A stretch of 64,000 nucleotides of DNA from positions 43,203 through 107,202 of the forward strand of contig CAIRCU010000015.1 in NCBI GenBank assembly GCA_903877165.1. Reading direction: 5' to 3'. This DNA is from Methanobacteriota archaeon. Lineage in GTDB: Archaea; Thermoplasmatota; E2; DHVEG-1. The position numbers and the translations under genes were made by a program. Each line of letters opens with the position of its first letter. Within the stretch, counting starts at the first letter, position 1. This document shows positions 55,085 to 63,768 of this stretch, piece after piece. The notes under the pieces are model-generated. The model was not told the DNA's origin. It made no database searches and saw only the letters and a list, made by a program, of their open reading frames with translations.

Positions 55085-57067
55085 TTACAAAGCAAAATCG
55101 GTAAGTATGAAGCGCTCCCGCTTAACCCAGTGCACATGATTATCTCGGTAGTGAGCCCGTTGATAGAGAGGGTACAGCTCGCCTGGCGGGTCAATGGAGA
55201 CTACATCGTTGCCCTTGATAATAAGCGTGTAAGGAATGCCACCAATGGTTGCCTCCACAGTGCGTTCAGAGATGGGAAAAGTAAGGACGATTAGGCTCCC
55301 GTTTTCCACACGACCCACTTGCGCGTAGCGTCCTTGGAAAGTGAGTTCTCTGGACTGCCCATCCACGGTACAGGATGTCTCCTCCGGTCTCGCCCACTCG
55401 GGGATGCGTATTTCCAGGTTGCAGATCTGCTTCATCCTCACATCTACTCGGCCTTCATACGGTATATAACTATCCACATCTGCCCAAGGCGATGCACGGT
55501 TGAGCAGGAGATTTACGCTGAGTGTCCCGTTCTTGAACCTCACTATTTTCTCCCAAACGTAGTAGAGAGCTCGTGCGCCATTGCCGGTGCAACAGGCAGA
55601 AATGGCAATTGAACCACCGTTGTGGAAGTCATTAGCAATAGCCCAACCAGCAAAGGATCCTATAGCTCGCTCGGAAATATTGTCTCCGGTTTCGTTCGGC
55701 CCTACTGGGGTGGGCGGTAATGTTGTAGCTAACTGGTCAATCCAGTCGCCCCGCCTCATTTGGTTTTCAGCGAACTGATTGCGTACATAGCGATCAACAT
55801 CGTCCCAATAGTCGCCTTGCCCTGCATCAGTTAGCGTTAACGCCAGTTGGATCATGTCTGCCACGCAGCATGTTTCGCAGTCTACCATCGTGCGGTTGTC
55901 CGGCCAGTCATCTATATACTCGGGGAAGAATCCGACCAACGGAGAACCAGTGGAACGGGCGTATTCGTACCCTTTCTTTGCGAAAGCTGCAAACTCGTCA
56001 TCGCCAGTCGCTAGAGCATACTCTGAGATTGCAAGTAGGGCGTTGGCATTGTGGTGGAAGTGGAGGGCAGGTCCCATCTCTGATGGATGGCGAGCCAGGA
56101 AGTGCCCGTTGCCATCAAATACCTGTCCGTAATCTTTCAGGTAGCGCGCCAGTTTTGTTGCAAGTTCCTTCGCAGTGGAAGAGCCGGTTAACAAATACAA
56201 TTGGGTCACACCTTGAAGGGTCCACGCGTGATATGTAGCATTCCAACCAGTCGGCATTGCTCCTTGATCGTCGGGTAAGTAACAGTAATCGCTTTTATTT
56301 ACCACCGCGCTCAAAATGCTATCCAACGCTTGTTCCGCTAGCTCTCCCCAACATGGGTCTTTTTCCAGTCGGTAATTGATTGCCATCCATGCTAATTGCC
56401 TTCCTCCATCTGGGCCGTAGAGAACCGGCTTAGATTCTATCAACCACCTTAGGAACATCTCCCGCCATCGTTGGTCTACATGTTTGTTCAGCTGGCTCCC
56501 AGTGATAATCCGCATTAGCACCAACCCTTCCATGAACTTACCGTAGAGCGATTCTTGCCTGAACAATACAGGTGGATTCCGGTGAATATCCCCATAGAAA
56601 TAAACAGAGTAGTTATTCTCTGGATTGGTGCAACGGGTGAGTGCGTTTATTGCCAATTCGGCTCGCTCCTGGAGATCCAGAGTATCTGGTACCAGAGATT
56701 CATAGCGCTCGCCTTTCACTGCAACACTTCGAGAGAAAAAGCTTTGGTCAATTGAACATTTGCTGATATCACCATTATTAAAATCGTAAGGATATATATC
56801 ACTATTATCACCTATCCCATCACTATCGCTGTCTTTCCATTCTTCTGGATTATCTGAAAAAGCATCGGGATTAGTACCATTTGGATTATCTCCATAACCA
56901 TCGTAATCCTTATCCGCCCATTGAGTTGCGTCGTTAGGAAAAACATCTATATTATCTGGATAACCATCTCCATCTGTATCTTTCGCCTCATTAGGAGTTG
57001 TACAACCACTTAAAATTCCTATTCCAATAACCATAAAAACGATCAATATTGCTATTATTTTTCGCAT
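55085..57067 (-). CDS. Lipoprotein with thrombospondin type 3 repeats and a GH127-like glycosidase domain
   Basis: Exported lipoprotein (660 residues) with lipobox GILSGC. Residues 30-95 are Asp-rich calcium-binding repeats (DTDGDGYPDNIDVFPND; DSDSDGIGDNSDIYP), a flexible stalk. The rest resembles the alpha/alpha barrel of GH127-like enzymes: ETCCVADMIQLALTLTDAG and SACCTGNGARALYYVW hold the paired Cys of that group, and a beta domain follows. GH127 members remove beta-L-arabinofuranose; the substrate here is not certain. Its promoter shares an 18-bp element with a small basic gene at 58389. Confidence 0.75.
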   Translation of the reverse strand: MRKIIAILIVFMVIGIGILSGCTTPNEAKDTDGDGYPDNIDVFPNDATQWADKDYDGYGDNPNGTNPDAFSDNPEEWKDSDSDGIGDNSDIYPYDFNNGDISKCSIDQSFFSRSVAVKGERYESLVPDTLDLQERAELAINALTRCTNPENNYSVYFYGDIHRNPPVLFRQESLYGKFMEGLVLMRIITGSQLNKHVDQRWREMFLRWLIESKPVLYGPDGGRQLAWMAINYRLEKDPCWGELAEQALDSILSAVVNKSDYCYLPDDQGAMPTGWNATYHAWTLQGVTQLYLLTGSSTAKELATKLARYLKDYGQVFDGNGHFLARHPSEMGPALHFHHNANALLAISEYALATGDDEFAAFAKKGYEYARSTGSPLVGFFPEYIDDWPDNRTMVDCETCCVADMIQLALTLTDAGQGDYWDDVDRYVRNQFAENQMRRGDWIDQLATTLPPTPVGPNETGDNISERAIGSFAGWAIANDFHNGGSIAISACCTGNGARALYYVWEKIVRFKNGTLSVNLLLNRASPWADVDSYIPYEGRVDVRMKQICNLEIRIPEWARPEETSCTVDGQSRELTFQGRYAQVGRVENGSLIVLTFPISERTVEATIGGIPYTLIIKGNDVVSIDPPGELYPLYQRAHYRDNHVHWVKRERFILTDFAL

Positions 57068-57103
57068 AACCTTTGCCTCCGCTCTGAAGTTTTGTAATTA
57101 TTC

Positions 57104-57121
57104 CTTCTTTAAAAACATATC
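57104..57121 (-). promoter_or_regulatory. Promoter element shared with the 58493 small gene
   Basis: The plus strand reads CTTCTTTAAAAACATATC, containing a TATA box TTTTTAAA on the minus strand, 37 bases before the GH127-like start. The identical 18-mer is at 58525-58542. Confidence 0.55.
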
Positions 57122-57177
57122 TTCAGAACCCCATCACCTAGCAGAGGATAATGCGTCCTAGGCCCGTTTCCCTTGGC

Positions 57178-57195
57178 GGTCAAGCATTGACATGG
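57178..57195 (+). repeat. Imperfect copy of the 18-bp repeat
   Basis: GGTCAAGCATTGACATGG, two mismatches to the identical pair. The 26 bases before it also match those before the copy at 57578 (20 of 26), so these two copies form a 44-bp direct repeat around a small zinc protein gene. Confidence 0.65.
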
Positions 57196-57249
57196 TATTG
57201 GGCTCGTGGTTGGCTGCGGTATTTGGGAATAAAAAAAACAAATGATTAT

Positions 57250-57495
57250 CTATGCATCAGGATTAGAGTATTGTTTACCGTAGTCATCTTTTTGTTTTTG
57301 TGTTTTATCAACAATCTTAGCTTTAGGGTCATCAAATTCGTTGCCACATTTCATACATACATATTTTGGTATCTTTCTTTTTCTAATATAAATTTTACTA
57401 CTTTCACATTTTGGGCAAACTGCAATAAAATCCTTAGCTATTTGACGATATTTATTATGAGATCGTTCATCAAATTTATCTTTTTCTTTTGTCAA
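57250..57495 (-). CDS. Small zinc-ribbon protein
   Basis: An 81-residue, Lys-rich frame with two CxxC pairs (VCPKCESSKIYIRKR; YVCMKCGNEFDD), a simple zinc ribbon. It sits between the two 44-bp repeat copies and is AT-rich, which suggests acquired DNA. The TTG start has no clear ribosome site, so the N-terminus is uncertain. It may bind nucleic acid; no partner is evident. Confidence 0.5.
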   Translation of the reverse strand: MTKEKDKFDERSHNKYRQIAKDFIAVCPKCESSKIYIRKRKIPKYVCMKCGNEFDDPKAKIVDKTQKQKDDYGKQYSNPDA

Positions 57496-57935
57496 AATTC
57501 AATCGCCAATTTGGATATTTTTCATATCTTTATAAAGTCATCTGTATGGGAGGCGCCCTAGGTCCGTTCCCCTGGATGGTCAAGCAGTGACACGGTTGGA
57601 AGACTCATGTTTTATGCTAGTACAAATCATTTCATCGTCCACGTATAATCTTCCCGGTCTCTGCAGAAATTAGATATGTTGGCAGGAAAGAGGTTTATTA
57701 ACAACATAAGGTGGGATTTTATTTGTTTTAATGCAGGGCATTTCACCCCAAGCACATAGTCCTGGTGTAGGTATTTATAGCTCCTCTGGATTAATCATCC
57801 CGTGGACGAAGGTAGTAATCGCTCTCGCAGCTGCGCACATCGTTCATGATGCCGAAATTCATGAAATTTTTCTCGGTGGTAGTTTTATATATTGGATGTA
57901 TATTCAAACTTAAAACAAAAAAAGAGATGTATAAG
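57496..57935. other. 440-base gap with a repeat copy and no recognised gene
   Basis: It holds the right 18-bp repeat (57578) and AT-rich DNA. A plus-strand frame at 57731-57913 exists but has no family-like sequence or ribosome site. The last part is upstream DNA of the CxxC-x17-CxxC gene. Confidence 0.45.
57578..57595 (+). repeat. 18-bp direct repeat, right copy
   Basis: GGTCAAGCAGTGACACGG, identical to 53316-53333. It marks the right end of the candidate island. Confidence 0.75.
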
Positions 57936-58106
57936 ATGTACAGAGACAATAGTAGTGGCGGTCGTTTTGGAGGCGCACCACGAGAAATGCATAAGGCGAC
58001 CTGTGCAGATTGTGGGAAAGAATGTGAAGTTCCATTCAAACCAGATGGATCAAAACCTGTTTACTGCAGGGATTGCTATCAGAAGCATAGGCCAAAGAGA
58101 TATTAG
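57936..58106 (+). CDS. CxxC-x17-CxxC zinc-binding small protein
   Basis: A 56-residue protein with CADC, 17 residues, then CRDC: ATCADCGKECEVPFKPDG and KPVYCRDCYQKH. This is the CxxC-x17-CxxC family found in archaea and candidate bacteria, with a Gly-rich N-terminus (NSSGGRFGGAP). An earlier in-frame ATG at 57927 is possible; GAGA lies 8 bases before the chosen one. A nucleic-acid or ribosome-linked role is often guessed, but none is shown. Confidence 0.75.
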   Translation: MYRDNSSGGRFGGAPREMHKATCADCGKECEVPFKPDGSKPVYCRDCYQKHRPKRY

Positions 58107-58388
58107 ATATAATTTTTGAAATCATCTAGATTTCATCAATCGTATTTTTAATATCTTTTTTTCTTTTTTACATCGATTACCACAAAACAGGAATCACATT
58201 GAATTCCGGGCATTTTCCTTCTTTTTTTTAATGGTACAAACGACGCCTAGACTGTTTATTGGGTGGACTGCGCTCCAACCCCTGTTTTTCTCCTAAAAAA
58301 ATCAAGATTTCATTGAAGGCTCTTTTGAATGAAGATGTGTTGAAAACATGGATTGTCGAAGTATAGTTGATAGGGACAGTATGTGCAT

Positions 58389-58493
58389 TCATGTATAGGA
58401 AGTATGTTTTTCTTTTCTCTTTTTCCTCTGTTCCTTTCTTTCCTTCTTTGTTAAAGGTTTAGATTTTTTACTCGGAGCTAAATCTTTACTCAT
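58389..58493 (-). CDS. 34-residue lysine-rich protein, hypothetical
   Basis: A very short frame (MSKDLAPSKKSKPLTKKE, then a run of K, R and E residues ending HTSYT) with about half basic residues. GGAGGA stands 7 bases before the ATG. The upstream DNA contains the same 18-bp TATA-bearing element as the GH127-like gene. A strong ribosome site plus a matching promoter argue for a real small gene. Its composition suggests nucleic-acid or ribosome binding, without proof. Confidence 0.5.
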   Translation of the reverse strand: MSKDLAPSKKSKPLTKKERKEQRKKRKEKHTSYT

Positions 58494-58524
58494 ATCATCG
58501 TCCTCCTTTATTCAAAAACAATTT

Positions 58525-58542
58525 CTTCTTTAAAAACATATC
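58525..58542 (-). promoter_or_regulatory. Promoter element of the lysine-rich small gene
   Basis: The plus strand reads CTTCTTTAAAAACATATC, identical to 57104-57121, and lies 32 bases before the ATG at 58493. The minus strand contains the TATA box TTTTTAAA. Confidence 0.5.
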
Positions 58543-58765
58543 CATAGAAACCTGTTTTTCTCCTTGAAAAACGTCTGTTGGGATGGCGGGGTAGTCGAAA
58601 ATCTCGGTTAAAACATTCCCCGATCAGAAGAATGTAACGGATAATTTACCTAAACGAAGCTGGAAAAAAGCCGCGGCAGGGTAAAAGAGCTCCGACCTCG
58701 ATTATTCCGTATCGTAGGGAAGAAAACGGTAAATAGAGTGAAGAGATTGACGTCTAGCGAGAACC

Positions 58766-59299
58766 ATGATATCACGAAAGACGCTTGCCATCGTCACTAT
58801 TGCAGTTGCCGCAGTCGTCTGCATTATTCTTGCAGTCCTGTGGCAAACCGGGTTTCTCTTGACGGATAAATCGATTGTCCCTGGGAAAGGGTTCGTCCCA
58901 GTAAGCCAGCAGTTCCTCAAAGATTACGCGAAACAAAACTCAACGAACAAAGGAATACCAAACTTGTTCCTCCTCCTTATGAACCAGACGGCAAACATCC
59001 CGGGAATCGATAAAGTATCACTGCAGATATTTTACTCCAACGACTCCCTATCGTCTGTAGAGGATCAATATAGCTTGCTGATGCAGGAGCGGGATTATAG
59101 CCCACAATCGAAATATTCCGGATCTTATTCGGAATATGGCCAATCCATCTCCTATATAACGTTCACACATGGACTCAACGGCGTCGTGATCTTCCTGACC
59201 CCTTTCCTCGGAAAAACATGGATCTGCTACAGCAGCGGCAACGTCTTCGACTTGCTGCAAATCTATACGTACCTCAGCAGCCATGGCTATGTTCAGTAG
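58766..59299 (+). CDS. Membrane-anchored protein of unknown function
   Basis: 177-residue protein with an N-terminal membrane helix (LAIVTIAVAAVVCIILAVLW) and an outside beta-rich domain (KVSLQIFYSNDSLSSVEDQY; GVVIFLTPFLGKTWICYSSG). No known motif is recognised. It is convergent with truD, overlapping its 3' end by 7 bases. Monocistronic by position. Confidence 0.6.
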   Translation: MISRKTLAIVTIAVAAVVCIILAVLWQTGFLLTDKSIVPGKGFVPVSQQFLKDYAKQNSTNKGIPNLFLLLMNQTANIPGIDKVSLQIFYSNDSLSSVEDQYSLLMQERDYSPQSKYSGSYSEYGQSISYITFTHGLNGVVIFLTPFLGKTWICYSSGNVFDLLQIYTYLSSHGYVQ

Positions 59300-60597
59300 T
59301 CTTGGGCCTGCGCAGCTTTCATCACCTCGCGGAGAAACGCAGTCGCATAACAGCCTTTTAACAACTCAAAAGTCAGTTGAACTACTGTGGACTTGGAATG
59401 CTGGTCGTCAGTCTTAACCGTCCAGGTGAGATCATGGATAGGAGCAAGAATCCTGCGGCGTGTTCCAGAGGACGACAGGAACGGGACCTCAGGGATGATG
59501 AAGGCCCTCGCATCAAGTTCTTCTTCTCTTAGGATCCGCTGTTCGATATCCCCCATGGCACCCGTGCCGAGGGTAGAGTCGCTGCCGAACAGCAATCCGG
59601 TGACCGCGGCCTTCTGCCGTTGAATCTGCTGGTTAACCTTCTCACAGTTCATGGCGGAGACGGGGATATAGTGGTCTTGCATATGGGCGTCCTTGAGCGG
59701 GACGACGACGTCACCCGGTATCGCCTGATCCAATGGCAGAGACTGTGCGATCCGTTCACTCAGCATCCGGTTGAACAGGTAGGATTGATAGGCGTTGACA
59801 AACATCAGCAGCAGGTTCTTAGGCAGCGCCTGAATCGCACCTATGAAATCCATGGGGTCATGGATGAGACGCTGAAGGATGAGACGTTCGAAATTCAGCG
59901 ACTGCGGATACGTCCGGTAGGCTTCGGCGAAATCACGAGTACGTTCAAGCGCCGAACGCAGCCGGAAGCCTTCTTCGCTGTCTGTTGGGAGAGGATGAGC
60001 GATATACGTCATGACCGCGGCCTCAAAGTCACCTCTTGTGAGGCTCCGGCCCACCAGATGGGTGATCGGTCGCATACCGCCGAACCGCTGCACACCGAAG
60101 AAATTCGGGAAGCCGCCGATGGCCTCAAGCGGAGAGAGAGTCGCTTGGAGCGTTTCTTGATTGGCCGTGCAGCCATGAATGGTGATCGTGAATCGGTTTC
60201 CTATGAGCTGTCCGAGATGAAGGGGTGCCTCGCTTTTCAGAACAGGATGTATGGTAACGTCATGAAGCGTGAGCGCAGCCAGATTGCTTGGGTCGACTAT
60301 CTCGAACGACATGAGCTGGGTGCTGACCGCGCGTCGGTCTTTGGTCCCGGCGAACGCGATCCGCCGCGGATGGATATTGAGCCGCACAGCGAGCGCTTGA
60401 ACGAGGGTATGGGTCTCCCAGTTCCTGCTGGTGACCTCCGCGATGGTGTACCGACCGGAATCGGACGAAGGAGGCAGTTGGTACAGTTCGGCGACCTGGA
60501 AGTCCTCCGGGGATTCACGGAGATGCCCGCCGATGCCCGGCTGATGGGTAAAAAAAGTGATAATCCCGAGGCCGTGTTCGAAGACCGGTGCGGTCAT
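59293..60597 (-). CDS. truD: tRNA pseudouridine(13) synthase TruD
   Basis: Makes pseudouridine 13 in tRNA (434 residues). The catalytic segment is AFAGTKDRRAVSTQ with its conserved Asp, and NFFGVQRFGGMRPITHLVGR is the second signature. The start at 60597 puts FEHGLGIITFFTHQPGIGGH at the normal N-terminus; a TTG at 60621 would overlap rpoL. It is the last gene of the Csl4-RpoL-TruD group. Confidence 0.94.
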   Translation of the reverse strand: MTAPVFEHGLGIITFFTHQPGIGGHLRESPEDFQVAELYQLPPSSDSGRYTIAEVTSRNWETHTLVQALAVRLNIHPRRIAFAGTKDRRAVSTQLMSFEIVDPSNLAALTLHDVTIHPVLKSEAPLHLGQLIGNRFTITIHGCTANQETLQATLSPLEAIGGFPNFFGVQRFGGMRPITHLVGRSLTRGDFEAAVMTYIAHPLPTDSEEGFRLRSALERTRDFAEAYRTYPQSLNFERLILQRLIHDPMDFIGAIQALPKNLLLMFVNAYQSYLFNRMLSERIAQSLPLDQAIPGDVVVPLKDAHMQDHYIPVSAMNCEKVNQQIQRQKAAVTGLLFGSDSTLGTGAMGDIEQRILREEELDARAFIIPEVPFLSSSGTRRRILAPIHDLTWTVKTDDQHSKSTVVQLTFELLKGCYATAFLREVMKAAQAQDY

Positions 60598-60601
60598 TGG
60601 G

Positions 60602-60865
60602 TTATGGGATGTGTTTACCAAAGGCCTTGATCTCGTCTTCGAGTTGCTTGACCGCTTTTTTCAAGTAGTCTTCCGGGGAGCCCTTCTTGACCCGGATGAT
60701 CAGCGTCTTCACCGGCGCCAGTGGGTTTTCAGCTGTGATAGCGGCGTACTCGACGTCGTTGTTCAGCAGCAGCATATGCGTGATGGGATGAAGGATCGTT
60801 TCGTCTTCACCCGTGACCTGAAGTTCAAGCTCCGTTTTAGTTTTCCGCAGAATCGTTAACTCCAT
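60602..60865 (-). CDS. rpoL: RNA polymerase subunit L (Rpo11)
   Basis: 87-residue subunit that pairs with Rpo3 in polymerase assembly. TEDET-like and PITHMLLLNNDVEYAAIT segments and the closing helix EDYLKKAVKQLEDEI match the family. It lies 15 bases after csl4, with truD next, so the three are probably one transcript. Confidence 0.95.
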   Translation of the reverse strand: MELTILRKTKTELELQVTGEDETILHPITHMLLLNNDVEYAAITAENPLAPVKTLIIRVKKGSPEDYLKKAVKQLEDEIKAFGKHIP

Positions 60866-60880
60866 AGGACGAGTCCTCCT

Positions 60881-61450
60881 CTACAGTTTCGTGACGTCAA
60901 CCTCACCGTAATCATCCGCGATCCGCCGATGCTCGCGGTTCCCGCAGTTCTCGCATTCGAGCTGATTCCCTTTCTTTACGAGGGTATGACGGCATTTGCT
61001 GCACAACGCTATAATGCTGCCGAGGTGCTTGTCTTTGGTGGTCAGCTGGACGCTGGGGGTCGTCTGGATGACCTTGGCCCGCACGATATCCTCGACTTTA
61101 TACTCAGTGCTGGCGTCCTTGATGTAACCTTGCGCGATTTCTTTGGCATGGATCGTAGAGTCGGTCTCACCGGAGACCGAGCGGTCTTTGCCGATCACGT
61201 GGATGACGTCCGCGATGATCATGGAGGACTTGGCCATGGCGACACGAGCGAGGACTGTGTCCCCTTTGTTGATGATGACAGGAATACTGGTTATGGGCTG
61301 GACTTGGGCACATCGGCGTTTCTGGTCTATGATATAAAAGCCGAGGCGCGCAGCCCGGATGACTCCGTTCTCTTCAAAGGTACCCTCGCCGGGAAGCAGT
61401 TCTTCCACAGTGGAGAGCTGCTCGCCAGGCATCACTAACTTATCACTCAT
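60881..61450 (-). CDS. csl4: Exosome RNA-binding subunit Csl4
   Basis: Cap protein of the archaeal RNA exosome (189 residues). The N-terminal domain (VMPGEQLSTVEELLPGEGTF), the S1 domain in the middle and the C-terminal zinc ribbon (CSKCRHTLVKKGNQ; LECENCGNREH) are all present. It is the first gene of the operon with rpoL and truD, linking RNA decay, transcription and tRNA modification. Confidence 0.95.
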   Translation of the reverse strand: MSDKLVMPGEQLSTVEELLPGEGTFEENGVIRAARLGFYIIDQKRRCAQVQPITSIPVIINKGDTVLARVAMAKSSMIIADVIHVIGKDRSVSGETDSTIHAKEIAQGYIKDASTEYKVEDIVRAKVIQTTPSVQLTTKDKHLGSIIALCSKCRHTLVKKGNQLECENCGNREHRRIADDYGEVDVTKL

Positions 61451-61774
61451 TCTGATTCAACCTTCTTCTGGATTCGTATAAGGCAAAGTCCGCGATGTTT
61501 TAAAGGTTATGGTGCAGACCATCATCACAACACCTATTATTTTCCAGAGAGCCAACCAGTGACCCCATCACGACTCCATCTCCTCTGATTCCCCGACGTT
61601 TTCCAATACAGTCTCCAACGCAAGAGAGTATTAAAGAGAGAGATCGTGTAAACGCTGGGAGTATTCATAGCAGACAATCATGCTACTAAAGCCGGAAATC
61701 ATCAGGGGAACGTTTATTAATGGCCTGTTTATTTCGATGAGCCGAGAAGACTACTCTACACAGTGGTGACCTCT
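61451..61774. other. 324-base gap between csl4 and rpl10e
   Basis: No gene is seen. It holds the divergent promoters, including a TATA-like TTTATTAA at 61713-61720 for rpl10e. No RNA gene or repeat was recognised. Confidence 0.5.
61713..61720 (+). promoter_or_regulatory. TATA box of rpl10e
   Basis: TTTATTAA about 55-60 bases before the start codon, leaving a leader of about 30 bases with GGTGA as ribosome site. Confidence 0.4.
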
Positions 61775-62293
61775 ATGACCCGTAAACCAGCGAGGATGTA
61801 CCGGTACGTTAAAAGTATGGCGAACACCCGTCGTGAGTACATGGGTGGTGTCCCCGCCTCTCGGATTACCCAGTTCATTGTCGGGAATAAGACCGCGGAG
61901 TTCCCTGTTCAGCTTACCTTGACCGCGAATGAGAAGTGCCAACTGCGACATAATTCCCTTGAAGCCGCTCGTATCTCCGCGAACAAGGCACTGGAAAAAA
62001 ACATCGGCATCACGAACTACCGGATGCAGATCCGGGTGTACCCCCACAACGTCATCCGGGAGAACAAACAGGCGACCGGGGCAGGAGCGGACCGTGTGTC
62101 CATGGGGATGCGCCGGTCCTTCGGCAAACCCGTGGGCACTGCGGCTCGCGTGGAGGCCGACCAAACCATCATGATCGTCGAGACGACCCAGCAGTTCTAC
62201 CTTCCTGCCAAAGCAGCCTTACGCAAAGCGGGCATGAAGCTGTCGACGCCGTGCACGATTCGTTTAGAGAAGGGCGCCGACCTCATCAACTAA
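61775..62293 (+). CDS. rpl10e: Ribosomal protein L10e (uL16)
   Basis: Large-subunit protein near the peptidyl transferase centre (172 residues). The start MTRKPARMYRYVK was chosen because GGTGA lies 5 bases before this ATG; an in-frame GTG at 61763 adds four residues. Conserved segments are KPARMYR, NVIRENKQATGAGADRVSMG and MRRSFGKPVGTAARV. Monocistronic. Confidence 0.96.
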   Translation: MTRKPARMYRYVKSMANTRREYMGGVPASRITQFIVGNKTAEFPVQLTLTANEKCQLRHNSLEAARISANKALEKNIGITNYRMQIRVYPHNVIRENKQATGAGADRVSMGMRRSFGKPVGTAARVEADQTIMIVETTQQFYLPAKAALRKAGMKLSTPCTIRLEKGADLIN

Positions 62294-62335
62294 ACAGGAT
62301 TCTTCCTCTCTTTTCCCTTCCCTTTCTTCTGTTTT

Positions 62336-63730
62336 CTAGAAGTATTTCACGAAGAAGGGGAGGACTAGTAAAACAAGGATGACCAGCGATATCGCGAGGC
62401 TGACGTTCTTCACGATGGCCTCTCGTTTTTCTTCAGTGATGCCGCGTTTGATCCGTTGGACCGCGGCACGGACGCCGTCGGTGAACAGGAATCCACCGTC
62501 GAGCGGCACCATCGGCAGCACATTGAACAACAGGAAAGCGAGGTTCAGCCAGAAGATCCAGTAGATGCAGTTGACCAGCATCCAGAACACCGACGGGGGA
62601 ATCACGCCAAGCGGCCCTGTGATGGTAAAGGAGTTGGTGAAGGGCGAGACCAGCGGGTTGTACCCCACGAAATACCCGACGATGGGGATGCTGTAGAACG
62701 TGAGGATGCCTCTGGGGAACTCAGCGAACGGGTTTTTCAGAACGGTAATATATTCTGAGAAGAATTCATCACGGATGATAGACTGGACTCCCGTGTATCC
62801 TTTCCCTATGTAGGATACGTTGTTGGTGTACGTGGAATTGCGTTTTGCATATTCCGCGTACTTGTCGCCGAGGGTGATATTCCTGGAGTACGACCGCCCC
62901 TCTACCATATAATTAATGGTGACCGTCTGATTGGCAGTTGTATGGTTCCAGGCTTTGAAATACTCGGTAGCGTTGGTAATTGCTGTTCCATTGAGGCTGG
63001 TGATGATGCTCCCACGTGTCAGCCCGATATCCGTCACGGGAGAGTCACTGTCGACCGCGAAGACCACGGCACCGGTGTGAGCGGGTTGCACCGAGGACAT
63101 CAGCAAACAGGAGAAGATAAAGATGCAAAGAACGGTGACCGCGAAATTCGCCGCAGGTCCGACCGAGTAGATCCGCATCCGAGGCGCAATCGGAGCTTTC
63201 TTCACCTCTTCCTCATCCGGTTCGCAGAAAGCGCCTATGGGGACAATGAGATAGAGCACCCCAAGGGATTTGACCTTGAACTTACTGACCAATGTCAGAA
63301 TCCCATGTGAGAACTCATGAACCACGATCGCGATGATGATCCCGACAAGGATATATCCGATGTACTCAATAGGCAGGATCGGGTTGATTCCAGGGATGAC
63401 CAAGGCGACCTCGGGGCCGGGGAGCGCCTGCCGCTGTGCCGCCGTGAACCCAAGGACGGTCCACGCGGTCCAGATAATAAGAGCGGTCATGAGAATCATA
63501 GTGATGAAACATAGCACGATGCTCGCATTCCCAAGCACCCGCCAGAGCCGCGTCCGTCTCGCACGCCGCTCCAAGAACCTAATGCCGCGCTCGGTGCGCC
63601 ACATCAACGCAGGCCCGTATAAGGAGACATTGTATTTCTTCAAGATGCCTTTCTTATGGAGAATGTACACTGCGATGCCGTAGATAACGATCAACGCCAG
63701 GAAAATCAGAAGCCCATCGAGCAGCGTCAT
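62336..63730 (-). CDS. Site-2 protease family (M50) membrane metalloprotease with PDZ domain
   Basis: Intramembrane zinc protease (464 residues). The catalytic motif is HEFSH in IAIVVHEFSHGILTLVSKFK and the second zinc ligand is in VLPMVPLDGGFLF (LDG). A PDZ-like insertion lies between them, starting near residue 215 (AVDSDSPVTDIGLTRGSIIT). Several membrane segments surround the motifs. It would cut membrane protein substrates, perhaps after another protease; no partner is evident. Convergent with rpl10e. Confidence 0.92.
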   Translation of the reverse strand: MTLLDGLLIFLALIVIYGIAVYILHKKGILKKYNVSLYGPALMWRTERGIRFLERRARRTRLWRVLGNASIVLCFITMILMTALIIWTAWTVLGFTAAQRQALPGPEVALVIPGINPILPIEYIGYILVGIIIAIVVHEFSHGILTLVSKFKVKSLGVLYLIVPIGAFCEPDEEEVKKAPIAPRMRIYSVGPAANFAVTVLCIFIFSCLLMSSVQPAHTGAVVFAVDSDSPVTDIGLTRGSIITSLNGTAITNATEYFKAWNHTTANQTVTINYMVEGRSYSRNITLGDKYAEYAKRNSTYTNNVSYIGKGYTGVQSIIRDEFFSEYITVLKNPFAEFPRGILTFYSIPIVGYFVGYNPLVSPFTNSFTITGPLGVIPPSVFWMLVNCIYWIFWLNLAFLLFNVLPMVPLDGGFLFTDGVRAAVQRIKRGITEEKREAIVKNVSLAISLVILVLLVLPFFVKYF

Positions 63731-63768
63731 TCACCCGTGCAATGACTATGGGGTTAAAAAGATGTAGG

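Larger units (their letters stand above)
53316..57595. other. Candidate genomic island between direct repeats
   Basis: About 4.3 kb between identical 18-bp repeats. It contains two lipoprotein glycosidases and two small proteins with AT-rich flanks, next to ileS. No integrase, transposase or tRNA was found, so the mechanism of insertion is not shown. The composition is lower in GC than the housekeeping genes beside it. Confidence 0.45.
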
